NCBI GenBank assembly: GCA_012511645.1
Contig: JAAZFP010000267.1
Coordinates: forward strand, 1-17,066
DNA: 17,066 nucleotides
Direction: 5' to 3'
Source: Microbacteriaceae bacterium
GTDB lineage: Bacteria; Actinomycetota; Actinomycetes; Actinomycetales; Microbacteriaceae
Each line of letters begins with the position of its first letter. Position 1 is the stretch's first letter. Below, in pieces: positions 1 through 7,004 of this stretch. Position numbers and translations under genes: made by a program. The notes beneath the pieces are model-generated. The model was not told the DNA's origin and made no database searches. It was given only the letters and a program-made list of their open reading frames with translations.

Positions 1-98
1 GCCAGCGCGGCATCACCGATTGTTGCCGTGATATCGCACGAGATGCTCACATCGCGTACGAAGCCGAGCTCATCAGCGAGCCGCACCAAGAACTTCAC
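1..98 (-). CDS. N-terminus of a probable FtsK/SpoIIIE-type ATPase of a WXG100 locus (partial, cut by window edge)
   Basis: This reading frame opens with GTG at 98-96, only 9 nt after the lipoprotein stop, and runs without a stop off the left edge (32 codons visible). The translation begins VKFLVRLADELGF and continues to CDITATIGDAAL. The pattern of a short beta strand, a variable turn and then a 'TATIGD-A-L' segment resembles the N-terminal ubiquitin/FHA-like region of actinobacterial FtsK/SpoIIIE proteins found with WXG100 genes. No Walker motif is inside the window, so the ATPase assignment rests on this short match and on context: such loci usually contain an EccC/EssC-like motor. It would be the last visible gene of the operon. 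The in-frame TAG at 108-110 leaves the GTG at 98 as the best start. Confidence 0.5.
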   Translation of the reverse strand, partial: MKFLVRLADELGFVRDVSISCDITATIGDAAL

Positions 99-107
99 CC
101 GGGCACC

Positions 108-743
108 CTAATACTCATCGTCTGGCCACTCTGGGTTTGTCCCTTCATAATCTGGCCACTCTGAGTCAGGCCATTCCTCCTCCAATAAGTCGGCGTCTGG
201 TCTTCCCATTTGTGATGAGCAGCTGCTCGTCGCTTCAAAGACGATCCGGTGCTTCATCACATGGAGTCCTCTCACCGTGATGCCATCCCGCGCCTGAATC
301 ACCGGCTCCTCAAACACCATGAAGCCACTCACCTCGGCACCCTCCGCCTCCCACGCGACACGCAGTCGCTCCATAATTTCGTCAATGTTGTCCGGCACCA
401 CATCGTTGATCAGCCCAAGATGCAGTTGTCCACTGTACGAGCCAGCGCACTCCCGTGAAAGCAGCCCGCGAAGAATGCGGTCACGATTTTCAAGGTCGTC
501 CCAGTCGATCGAATCCTCAGGCAAATAGCCGGGACTGTACCAACCGCTTGGCACCCCCATAACGGCGATCGCGTCATCGGCCGACTCTTCGAGCCACGCA
601 CGCTGCGTTTCAATCGATTCATGGCTCGTGACAGGTGATGACGAAACGAGCCCAACCTGTGGCACACAGCCGCTGACACCGAGCATGAGCAGCATCGCAA
701 CTGCGCTCAACAGGGGTGTGATGTTCGCGCGTTTCACGCTCAT
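108..743 (-). CDS. Predicted lipoprotein with EWPD-repeat tail, WXG100 operon
   Basis: 211-residue predicted lipoprotein of unknown function. Residues 1-25 form a signal peptide: basic MSVKR, a hydrophobic stretch, and a lipobox V-S-G-C with Cys26 as the acylation site, so the mature protein should be anchored to the outer face of the membrane. The body (about 50-175) is a small mixed alpha/beta domain that I do not recognise; Cys99 and Cys175 could form a disulphide. The C-terminus is strongly acidic and repetitive, with EWPD at about 190, 195 and 205. The ATG overlaps the stop of the upstream hydrolase gene by 4 nt (ATGA), so translation is probably coupled. Its place between a DUF1023 hydrolase and a putative FtsK-like gene suggests a role in, or export by, a type VII-like system (inference). 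Confidence 0.85.
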   Translation of the reverse strand: MSVKRANITPLLSAVAMLLMLGVSGCVPQVGLVSSSPVTSHESIETQRAWLEESADDAIAVMGVPSGWYSPGYLPEDSIDWDDLENRDRILRGLLSRECAGSYSGQLHLGLINDVVPDNIDEIMERLRVAWEAEGAEVSGFMVFEEPVIQARDGITVRGLHVMKHRIVFEATSSCSSQMGRPDADLLEEEWPDSEWPDYEGTNPEWPDDEY

Positions 744-2815
744 AAAGCGACTCGCTTTCGTTCGGGCAGCATAATGCCGCTTTGTATATCGGTGACATAT
801 TCAACACGGGCCGTTTCGGTGCGCAGCAGCGATCGCGCAAGTTGCGTGTCGATGTGCCCCGCAGTGAGACTGGCGATCGTCGACAACGACTGGGTGCGCG
901 GATCGAGATAGCCGTGCCCGCTTGACGCTCGAATGCCTAATGGCGAAGGCTGGTCACCCTCGCCGAGCAGCGAATGACCGTCAGTCGGCAAGAGACCCAA
1001 ATCGGTATTGCCCTCGGATGAGAACACCAGCGCACCCCCAATCACCGGGCTGTGCAGCTGCAGGTTCAGGAGTGTGGTCGCGTCGGGGTTTGGTTGCGCC
1101 CTGCCTCCCAGCGCCGCCCCGAGCGGGGCAAGCTGATCGGCGCTCGCATGGGTGGTAAACACCGCGCGCTGGCCCGGCCACAGTGTCGCTACACGGAGCG
1201 CATCGAGCGACGGCACCTGCGCGGGGTCAAGCCCGGCAGACCCAAGCATGACCAGCCGGTCTACGGGGTGCTGCACCTTTGTCAGCGCGATCGAGGCGAC
1301 GGTGGTGCCATAGGAGTGCGACAGCACACTTACCACGCCTGCATCACGGCCTGCTGCGGCTCGCGCCGTGAACATGCCGTCGAGTTCGGCCGCGAGCCGT
1401 CGGGCACCGACCATGGCGCTCGCGGACGAAAGTACTCCGAGATCACCCTCATCGGGTCGGCCCGGAGTGTCATAGCTCACCCAGGCCACAACAGCGGGTG
1501 CCGAGTCGTCGCCTGCCCTGAAACGCTGCGCGTCGTAGACGTTCAGGCTCGCTTCGTCGATTGCGCCGAGCGCGGCGGGCGCATCATTGTCCATGCCGGG
1601 CACCACCCAGGTGGTGCTCACGGCACGATCGGCGTCGCCGTACACCACAGCAGCCATCGGCACGTCACCGGCGAGGTGCAGCGCAAGCAGTTGAATCGGC
1701 GGTGCCGCAATGCCCCGCTCATCTACCTGAGCATCTGCCCGTGACAGAATGCGCTGCGTCTCTCCGAGGAGTTGCAGCTGGTCTGGGCGCAACAGGTGCG
1801 CACGCTCGCGCAGGGCCGCAAGGTGCAGCCGGTTTGCCCGGTCGCGCACTGACGCGTCGAGGCCCACCAGGTTGCCGATTACGCCTGGCACCACCCGAAT
1901 GAGGGTTTCTTGTTCGTGGGGCGTGAGCGCGGCCCAGGCCGCCGCCACCGCGGCGGGGGCTCGATTTGCGCTCCAGACGTCGCCCCCATTCTGCCGACCC
2001 AACAGGGCGAAGAGCAGCGGGTGGGTGTTCGACACTCGCCCCACGGTGGCGAGGTCGCCCCGGTGTTCGCCTGTCAGCCCGACCGCAATCACCTTCGCAG
2101 GCACGGTGTCGCCCTGCGCGAACGCAAGCAAATGTCCGAGTGGTGTCTGCTCACACCCACGCACCACGTCGCGCTCCGCAGCCTCACGTTCCTCGACGAG
2201 GGCGCGGTGGCGATCGCGCTGTGCGCGTGTCTGTTCGAGTGCTGCATGCCACCGAGCAATGACATGCAGCCATTCCTCGTCATAGCGAGCCGAGAGCATA
2301 TGGCGCGCCGCCTCACGTTCATCGGCGGTCAGGGTGAGAGCAGCGTCGCCGAGCATCGGGTCAGGCATGCGCCCTGGCGGCACCGCGTTCCACACAAGCG
2401 CCTGGCGCACACCAATCACCTGCGAGATTTCGCTGATGCGCCCCATCGCCTCACCGATCGTGTGTCGCTCGTCATCCAGCTCTCGCACCGTGCGGTCTGC
2501 CTCACGATGCAGGTGATGCACATGCGAGGCATAGCGTTGCAACGCACCCATTGCCGCGTCAATCGCCTCACGAACCAACTCCGCCCCTCCGAGCAACCGG
2601 TGCCGCACCTTTTCGCGAAGTGCGCTGACGGCCGCGCTGCGTGCCGACGCCGCAGTGCCTTCTGCGTGTACCAGCAATCGCTGGTACTCCCGAACGCGCT
2701 CTGCCGCACGCCCGAGTGCTGCGGCCAGGTGTTCGACCTGCCGCACCTCGCCCGCTTTGGGACTACCGCTGAGCAGCGCAGCGGTAGTCGGCACCCGGTG
2801 TTCGAAGCCGTTCAT
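740..2815 (-). CDS. DUF1023 alpha/beta-hydrolase domain protein with N-terminal coiled coil
   Basis: 691-residue protein of two parts. Residues 20-230 are alanine/arginine/glutamate-rich and helical, with coiled-coil character, like the WXG100/LXG-type helical regions of type VII-associated proteins. Residues 290-640 match the DUF1023 (Abhydrolase_8) family: a VVPGVIGNLVGLDASVRDRAN segment at 308-328, a core strand VVAWVSYDTPG at 442-452, and the nucleophile elbow SHSYGT with Ser501. Asp559 (ASADQLAP) and His634 (GHGYLD) are the likely remaining triad residues. The substrate is unknown; family members are presumed esterases or lipases acting with WXG100 secretion loci. The start overlaps the previous gene by ATGA and its stop overlaps the lipoprotein start by ATGA. 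No signal peptide is visible, so it is either cytoplasmic or exported by a non-Sec route. Confidence 0.88.
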   Translation of the reverse strand: MNGFEHRVPTTAALLSGSPKAGEVRQVEHLAAALGRAAERVREYQRLLVHAEGTAASARSAAVSALREKVRHRLLGGAELVREAIDAAMGALQRYASHVHHLHREADRTVRELDDERHTIGEAMGRISEISQVIGVRQALVWNAVPPGRMPDPMLGDAALTLTADEREAARHMLSARYDEEWLHVIARWHAALEQTRAQRDRHRALVEEREAAERDVVRGCEQTPLGHLLAFAQGDTVPAKVIAVGLTGEHRGDLATVGRVSNTHPLLFALLGRQNGGDVWSANRAPAAVAAAWAALTPHEQETLIRVVPGVIGNLVGLDASVRDRANRLHLAALRERAHLLRPDQLQLLGETQRILSRADAQVDERGIAAPPIQLLALHLAGDVPMAAVVYGDADRAVSTTWVVPGMDNDAPAALGAIDEASLNVYDAQRFRAGDDSAPAVVAWVSYDTPGRPDEGDLGVLSSASAMVGARRLAAELDGMFTARAAAGRDAGVVSVLSHSYGTTVASIALTKVQHPVDRLVMLGSAGLDPAQVPSLDALRVATLWPGQRAVFTTHASADQLAPLGAALGGRAQPNPDATTLLNLQLHSPVIGGALVFSSEGNTDLGLLPTDGHSLLGEGDQPSPLGIRASSGHGYLDPRTQSLSTIASLTAGHIDTQLARSLLRTETARVEYVTDIQSGIMLPERKRVAL

Positions 2816-3108
2816 CGATCACCTGCGCGCCCGACGCCCGCATGTGCAGCGATGAGCGAGTCAAGCTCGTCGCCCTGATGCATCACCTGGGTGAGGCTCT
2901 GGCACGCGCTCACCGCACCGTCGGCGAGGGCAGTGGTAGCGAGCTCGAGACCACGCACAAACTGCGCGATGTCGTCACCCGCGGTGGTGAGCGTCTGCAG
3001 CGTGGGCGCGGCTCGCAGGTGCTGGCAGTGATCGAGTGCGTCGGCCGCGCGGGTGAGGCTCTCCGCGGCAGCAACGAGCGAGCGGTCATCGAGATGCAAT
3101 TGACTCAT
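2812..3108 (-). CDS. Small helical protein, possible WXG100-like partner
   Basis: 98-residue, all-helical, alanine-rich protein with no signal peptide or membrane segment. Residues 8-60 and 60-90 could form two antiparallel helices, the size and shape of an ESAT-6/WXG100 fold, but there is no W-x-G loop, so the family cannot be assigned with certainty. Two Cys residues occur (about 28 and 69). The gene starts 48 nt after the WXG100 stop and overlaps the hydrolase gene by ATGA. In actinobacterial WXG100-DUF1023 operons a second small helical protein in this position is common and may be the heterodimer partner or a chaperone for the helical N-terminus of the hydrolase (inference). Confidence 0.75.
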   Translation of the reverse strand: MSQLHLDDRSLVAAAESLTRAADALDHCQHLRAAPTLQTLTTAGDDIAQFVRGLELATTALADGAVSACQSLTQVMHQGDELDSLIAAHAGVGRAGDR

Positions 3109-3156
3109 GGTGACAGCAGTGCCCTTCGTATCGAGGTCGCCCTATAGCCAGCGAGA

Positions 3157-3450
3157 TCAGTGGATTCGTGCCGCGAGCGTCGCATCCATCTCGCGCATGG
3201 CCGCGGCGGTGGTGGTCAAAAATGTTTGGATCTCGCTCAACCGCTCGATCACGGTGTGCGCCCCCGCCGTGTATTCCGCATACATGGCGCCGAATCGCAC
3301 GGATGCCTGGTCGGTCACGAACCCCGAGCTAATGAGGCCCTGAATCTGTTGTTGCAGGGATTGCAAACGCGCCACGATTTCTTCACGGCCCTGCCCGAGT
3401 TGTGCGGCTGCGGTTTCGATCTCGCCGAAAGAGACTCTGATATTTGCCAT
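3157..3450 (-). CDS. WXG100 family (ESAT-6-like) protein, GFVT-loop variant
   Basis: 97-residue protein beginning MANIRVSFGEIETAA. It has two amphipathic helices (about 7-40 and 50-92) joined by a turn reading SSGFVTDQ at 41-48. This replaces the canonical W-x-G but is typical of an actinobacterial WXG100 subfamily with a G-[FY]-V-T loop. Members form helical hairpin dimers and are substrates or components of type VII secretion. I chose ATG at 3450 because GGAG lies 7 nt upstream (3458-3461) and the N-terminus fits the family; an upstream ATG at 3498 would add 16 unsupported residues. It is the first gene of the operon and follows a leader with three inverted repeats. The aromatic pair in YAEY (57-60) lies early in helix 2, so I do not see the classical C-terminal YxxxD/E export signal. 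Confidence 0.9.
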   Translation of the reverse strand: MANIRVSFGEIETAAAQLGQGREEIVARLQSLQQQIQGLISSGFVTDQASVRFGAMYAEYTAGAHTVIERLSEIQTFLTTTAAAMREMDATLAARIH

Positions 3451-3471
3451 GGTTGCGCTCCAAGTGCTCGG

Positions 3472-3497
3472 TGATGACACCACAACAGGTGACATCA
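3472..3497. repeat. Inverted repeat 1 in the WXG100 leader
   Basis: Arms TGATGACACC (3472-3481) and GGTGACATCA (3488-3497) pair over 10 positions with a single mismatch, separated by ACAACA. It ends 22 nt before the WXG100 start codon on the minus strand, next to the ribosome-binding site, so it could be an operator or an RNA hairpin in the 5' leader. Confidence 0.6.
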
Positions 3498-3510
3498 TGC
3501 GGACGGTTTC

Positions 3511-3527
3511 GTCGCATTTGGTGCGAC
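3511..3527. repeat. Inverted repeat 2 in the WXG100 leader
   Basis: Perfect 6-bp arms GTCGCA and TGCGAC with a 5-nt centre (TTTGG). It lies between inverted repeats 1 and 3 upstream of the WXG100 operon. Confidence 0.5.
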
Positions 3528-3532
3528 TGCCG

Positions 3533-3549
3533 TCAGCTTATGAAGCTGA
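3533..3549. repeat. Inverted repeat 3 in the WXG100 leader
   Basis: Perfect 7-bp arms TCAGCTT and AAGCTGA with a 3-nt centre. The very short spacer favours a protein-binding palindrome over an RNA stem. It lies about 85 nt upstream of the WXG100 start. Confidence 0.55.
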
Positions 3550-3579
3550 GCAGCCCTCCCGAGGCCAGTGCATCAAATC

Positions 3580-3588
3580 TGTGGATAA
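3580..3588 (-). other. DnaA-box-like sequence
   Basis: The minus strand reads TTATCCACA, a perfect match to the general DnaA-box consensus TTATNCACA. A second sequence, TCGTCCACA (3606-3614, minus), is one mismatch from the actinobacterial form TTGTCCACA, but it lies inside the proS terminator stem. Whether DnaA binds here is unknown; a single perfect nonamer can occur by chance. Confidence 0.35.
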
Positions 3589-3595
3589 CTCACGC

Positions 3596-3638
3596 AAAAA
3601 GCCCCTGTGGACGACGAATGAACGTCGCTCACAGGGGC
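3596..3638 (-). terminator. Rho-independent terminator of proS
   Basis: On the minus strand a perfect 9-bp stem (GCCCCTGTG with CACAGGGGC) encloses a further inner pairing of CGACG with CGTCG, and is followed directly by TTTTT (3596-3600). It starts 26 nt after the proS stop codon. In the plus direction there is no U-tract after the stem, so it acts on minus-strand transcripts and should insulate the WXG100 operon from proS. Confidence 0.9.
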
Positions 3639-3663
3639 AAAGTGTCGGCGGTGCCGACCGAGG

Positions 3664-5448
3664 TTATGCGGAGATCAGTCCCACCACATCGGCGATCGCA
3701 ACCTTCTGCTTCTCACCGGTAGCGCGGTTCCACACCTCGGCGAATCCGTCGGCGGCATCACGGCCCACCACGACGACCCTCGGCATACCCAACAGCTCGG
3801 CGTCACCGAACTTCACGCCGGGAGAGACCTTGGGGCGGTCATCGAACAGCACCGAGGCTCCGGCAGCATCGAGCTCGGCAGCGAGCACCTCAGCGACTTC
3901 GAAGACCACTGGGTCCTTGCCAGTGGCGACGAGGTGCACATCGAACGGTGCTACCTCCTTCGGCCAGGTCAGTCCACGATCATCGTGGTGTAGTTCGGCG
4001 AGAATCGCGAGAATGCGGGTCACACCAATGCCGTACGAGCCCATGGTGACGGTGACCAGCTTGCCATTCTCATCGAGCACCTTGAGGCCGAGCGCCTCGG
4101 CGTACTTGCGGCCGAGCTGGAACACATGGCCGATCTCCATGCCGCGTGCAATCGTCACGGTGCCTGAGCCATCGGGCGCAGGGTCGCCGTCGCGCACCGT
4201 CGCAATATCGGCAACGCCATCTGCGGTGAAATCACGCCCCGCGACCAGGTGCGCCACATGCTTTTCGTGTTCGTTCGCCCCGGTCACCCACGAGGTGCCG
4301 GTCACCACGCGCGGATCAAGCAGGTAGCGCACACCGCTCGATCCCTGTTCACCGAGCACCAACCCACCAGCCTGCACCGAGCCTGGCCCGATGTAGCCCC
4401 TCACGAGCAGCGGATGCTTTCTGAAGTCGTCGTCGGTGGCGGGCTCAATCTCGCATCCGGGGAATGCAACCTCGGCGCGCTTCATATCGGCGTCTCGGTC
4501 ACCCGGAATGCCGACCACCACAATCGACCGCTCGCCCGCGTGCTCGCCAGCGGTTGGCGTGACCGCGAGCACCACGTTCTTCAGGGTGTCGGCCGCTGCC
4601 CACTCGCGGCCGTCTTCGCGCGGCAACACGGCGTTGGTGTGCGCAACGAGCGTCTCGATGGTCGGAGTGTTTGGCGAGTCGTACACGAGCGCCGCAGGCA
4701 GTCCCTCGGTCGGGAGCGCTTCGGGTGTAGGCGTCACATACGCCTCGACGTTGGCCGCGTAGCCACCGTCTGAGTGCACGAAGCTATCCTCACCGATGTC
4801 AATTGGCAGCAAGAACTCTTCGCTCTTCGAGCCACCCATCGCGCCGGCGTCGGCCGAGACGATCACATAATCGAGCCCCAGCCGTGCGAAGATGCGCTCG
4901 TAGGCGTCGCGCTGAGCCTGGTAGCTTGCCTCGAGCCCCTCGTCTGACACATCAAACGAGTAGGCGTCTTTCATCGTAAACTCACGGCCGCGCAAGAGGC
5001 CGGCACGGGGGCGCACCTCGTCACGGTACTTGTCTTGGATCTGGTAAATCGTCAGCGGCAGGTCTTTGTACGACGACACGATGTCCTTTACGAGCAGCGT
5101 GAAGACCTCTTCGTGGGTCGGCGCAAGCAGGTAGTCGGCGCCGTGTCGATCCTCGAGACGAAACAGGTCTGGGCCGTACTCATCCCATCGACCAGTCGCT
5201 TCGTACGGGTCACGCGGCAAGAGCGCCGGAAAGTGCACCTCGTGGGCGCCTGCGGCTGCCATCTCCTCGCGCACGATCTGCTCGATCTTCTCCTTCACGC
5301 GCAGGCCGAGTGGCATCCACGCGAAGACGCCGGGCGCCTGGCGGCGAATGTAACCGGCCCGCACCAGCAGCTTGTGGCTGGCGACCTCGGCATCAGCGGG
5401 ATCCTCGCGGAGCGTTTTCAGAAAGTAGTGTGAGAGACGAGTAAGCAC
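3664..5448 (-). CDS. proS: Prolyl-tRNA synthetase (bacterial type)
   Basis: 594 residues, the usual length for the bacterial-type class II enzyme with an editing insert; charges tRNA-Pro with proline in the cytoplasm. The N-terminus MLTRLSHYFLKTLREDPADAE is typical. Motif 1 region residues lie at 35-75. Motif 2 is seen in RDEVRPRAGLLRGREFTMKD (142-161). The YbaK-like editing insert lies at about 230-400, with GYIGPGSV and the conserved lysine KNVVLA segment, and motif 3 is GSYGIGVTRIL (470-480). The anticodon-binding domain is at 500-594. Translation starts at GTG; a -10 box ends 6 nt before it and there is no Shine-Dalgarno sequence, suggesting a leaderless mRNA. The gene is divergent from pmt and ends in a strong terminator. 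Confidence 0.97.
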   Translation of the reverse strand: MLTRLSHYFLKTLREDPADAEVASHKLLVRAGYIRRQAPGVFAWMPLGLRVKEKIEQIVREEMAAAGAHEVHFPALLPRDPYEATGRWDEYGPDLFRLEDRHGADYLLAPTHEEVFTLLVKDIVSSYKDLPLTIYQIQDKYRDEVRPRAGLLRGREFTMKDAYSFDVSDEGLEASYQAQRDAYERIFARLGLDYVIVSADAGAMGGSKSEEFLLPIDIGEDSFVHSDGGYAANVEAYVTPTPEALPTEGLPAALVYDSPNTPTIETLVAHTNAVLPREDGREWAAADTLKNVVLAVTPTAGEHAGERSIVVVGIPGDRDADMKRAEVAFPGCEIEPATDDDFRKHPLLVRGYIGPGSVQAGGLVLGEQGSSGVRYLLDPRVVTGTSWVTGANEHEKHVAHLVAGRDFTADGVADIATVRDGDPAPDGSGTVTIARGMEIGHVFQLGRKYAEALGLKVLDENGKLVTVTMGSYGIGVTRILAILAELHHDDRGLTWPKEVAPFDVHLVATGKDPVVFEVAEVLAAELDAAGASVLFDDRPKVSPGVKFGDAELLGMPRVVVVGRDAADGFAEVWNRATGEKQKVAIADVVGLISA

Positions 5449-5454
5449 GAAACT

Positions 5455-5460
5455 ATCGTA
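5455..5460 (-). promoter_or_regulatory. -10 box of proS, leaderless promoter
   Basis: TACGAT on the minus strand, followed by AGTTTC and then the GTG start. The 6-nt spacing puts the transcription start at or next to the first base of the start codon. No convincing -35 hexamer or ribosome-binding site is visible. Confidence 0.6.
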
Positions 5461-5476
5461 GTCCCGCCGCGCTCAA

Positions 5477-5482
5477 TAGGCT
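5477..5482 (+). promoter_or_regulatory. -10 box of pmt, leaderless promoter
   Basis: TAGGCT lies 7 nt before the GTG start of pmt, with no purine-rich ribosome-binding site between them. It sits back to back with the proS -10 box, 16 bp away, so the two promoters overlap. Confidence 0.55.
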
Positions 5483-5489
5483 TATCAGC

Positions 5490-6998
5490 GTGGCGGTTGC
5501 TCTGAGGGTTGCGCGGTGGATCGTGCCAGCGGCGATCCTCGCTCTTGCCGCGGTGCTGCGCCTGTGGTCACTTGGCCACCCGGACTCACTCGTCTTCGAC
5601 GAGCTCTATTATGTGCGAGATGCCATCAGCCAGTTGGCGCACGGCTACCCGACCGTGTGGCCCGACGACGACCCCGCGTTCGACGGCAACCGCGCGCTCA
5701 TGTTCGGCGACACGGCAAGCACCATTGCGCACCCGCCGCTCGGCAAGTGGCTGATTGGGTTCGGGGTGCTGTTCGCTGGCGCCGACAGCGGGTGGGGGTG
5801 GCGCGTCGCGGTGGCGCTCGCCGGGGTCGCGACCGTTGCTGCCACGATGCGCCTCGCGACGCTGCTCACTCGCAGCACCTGGGTTGCGTGGATCGCGGGG
5901 CTCATGCTCGCGATCGACGGGATACACATTGTGCTCTCGCGCGTCGCACTGCTCGACGGCTTGCTGGCACTGTTCATCGTGTTGGGCGCGCTGTGCACGG
6001 TCAGAGATCAGCTCGGCATGTCACAGGGATCAGCACCCACACGGGTGCGCTGGGCTCGCCCCTGGCTGGTCGCTGCAGCGGTGATGTTTGGCGCGGCCGC
6101 GAGCATCAAATGGTCGGGACTCTACGCATTCGCAGCCTTCCTCGTGCTCATCACCCTCTCCGATTTCGTTCGTCGCGCGAACTCGGCGCAGGATCGCGAG
6201 CTCGCGCGTGCGCAGCGGCCAATCCTCGGCACGGTCGCCCAGGCCGGATCAACCGCACTGATCGCACTGCCGGTCGCCGCTGTCAGCTACCTGGTCACCT
6301 GGATCGGCTGGATCGTGAGCCCGGGTGGCCAATATCGCAGTGAGGGCACCCCCTGGTGGGAGTCACTGTGGGCCTGGCACGCGAACGCACTGTCGTGGCA
6401 CAGCTCACTTGATGCCCCCCACCCTTATCAGGCGCATCCGCTGAGCTGGCCGCTGGGCCTGCGACCCACCGCGATGTTCTTCGAGCGCAGCGACACTCAC
6501 ACCGCGGTGATCAGCCCCATTCCCAACGTGCTGGTCACCTGGGCGGGGGTGCTCGCCCTCGTGTGGCTCGGGTGGATCCTCGTCCGCGCCTGCGCTCTGG
6601 CCATCCGGCAACGCAGCACGCTCCCACTCGGCACCCGCGGGGTGTGGGTGGGCGCTATCGTGCTCACCGGGTATCTGTCGGGCTGGGTGCCGTGGTTGCT
6701 CACCTGGTCACGCCCCGCAGTGTTTCAGTTCTATGCGGTGGTGCTGACCCCCTTCGCGGCACTTGCGCTTGGCCTCGCGCTTGCAGCACTTGCCGGCGCC
6801 CCGAGGGCCACCTTCATGAGTGACGCGGCCGGGATGCGCCTTGATCCTACCCCCGCGTCGGCGCAGGGCAGGCGCCTCGCCGTGGCAATCTTCGTGAGCG
6901 TGGCGGTCATTCTCTCGGTGCTGTTCTGGCCGCTCTGGGCCGGGATTCCCGTCGAGCACTGGTTTTACCGCTGGCACCTCTGGCTTCCCGGCTGGTGA
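5490..6998 (+). CDS. pmt: Protein O-mannosyltransferase (GT39, Rv1002c type)
   Basis: 502-residue polytopic membrane protein, the same length class as mycobacterial Pmt. It transfers mannose from polyprenyl-phosphate-mannose to Ser/Thr of proteins as they are exported by Sec. The first helix (about 8-28) is followed by the first extracytoplasmic loop with the catalytic acidic pair FDELYYVRDA (Asp37, Glu38) and the conserved HPPLGKW (81-87). Further membrane helices occur at about 90-240, 245-275 and 345-500. A large loop (about 275-340) is rich in Trp and His, as in the family. I chose the GTG at 5490: the first helix begins right after it and a -10 box lies 7 nt upstream. It converges on the response regulator gene with only 6 nt between stops and no terminator in the gap. 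Confidence 0.93.
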   Translation: MAVALRVARWIVPAAILALAAVLRLWSLGHPDSLVFDELYYVRDAISQLAHGYPTVWPDDDPAFDGNRALMFGDTASTIAHPPLGKWLIGFGVLFAGADSGWGWRVAVALAGVATVAATMRLATLLTRSTWVAWIAGLMLAIDGIHIVLSRVALLDGLLALFIVLGALCTVRDQLGMSQGSAPTRVRWARPWLVAAAVMFGAAASIKWSGLYAFAAFLVLITLSDFVRRANSAQDRELARAQRPILGTVAQAGSTALIALPVAAVSYLVTWIGWIVSPGGQYRSEGTPWWESLWAWHANALSWHSSLDAPHPYQAHPLSWPLGLRPTAMFFERSDTHTAVISPIPNVLVTWAGVLALVWLGWILVRACALAIRQRSTLPLGTRGVWVGAIVLTGYLSGWVPWLLTWSRPAVFQFYAVVLTPFAALALGLALAALAGAPRATFMSDAAGMRLDPTPASAQGRRLAVAIFVSVAVILSVLFWPLWAGIPVEHWFYRWHLWLPGW

Positions 6999-7004
6999 AC
7001 CGAC

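Noticed and set aside
1910..2878. 322-codon plus-strand open frame antisense to the DUF1023 gene
   Set aside because: No recognisable motif or ribosome-binding site, and the opposite strand encodes a recognised hydrolase with an intact catalytic motif.
3449..4327. Long plus-strand open frame antisense to proS
   Set aside because: Ser/Thr/Arg-rich composition with no domain; it is the GC-driven mirror of the clearly conserved prolyl-tRNA synthetase frame.
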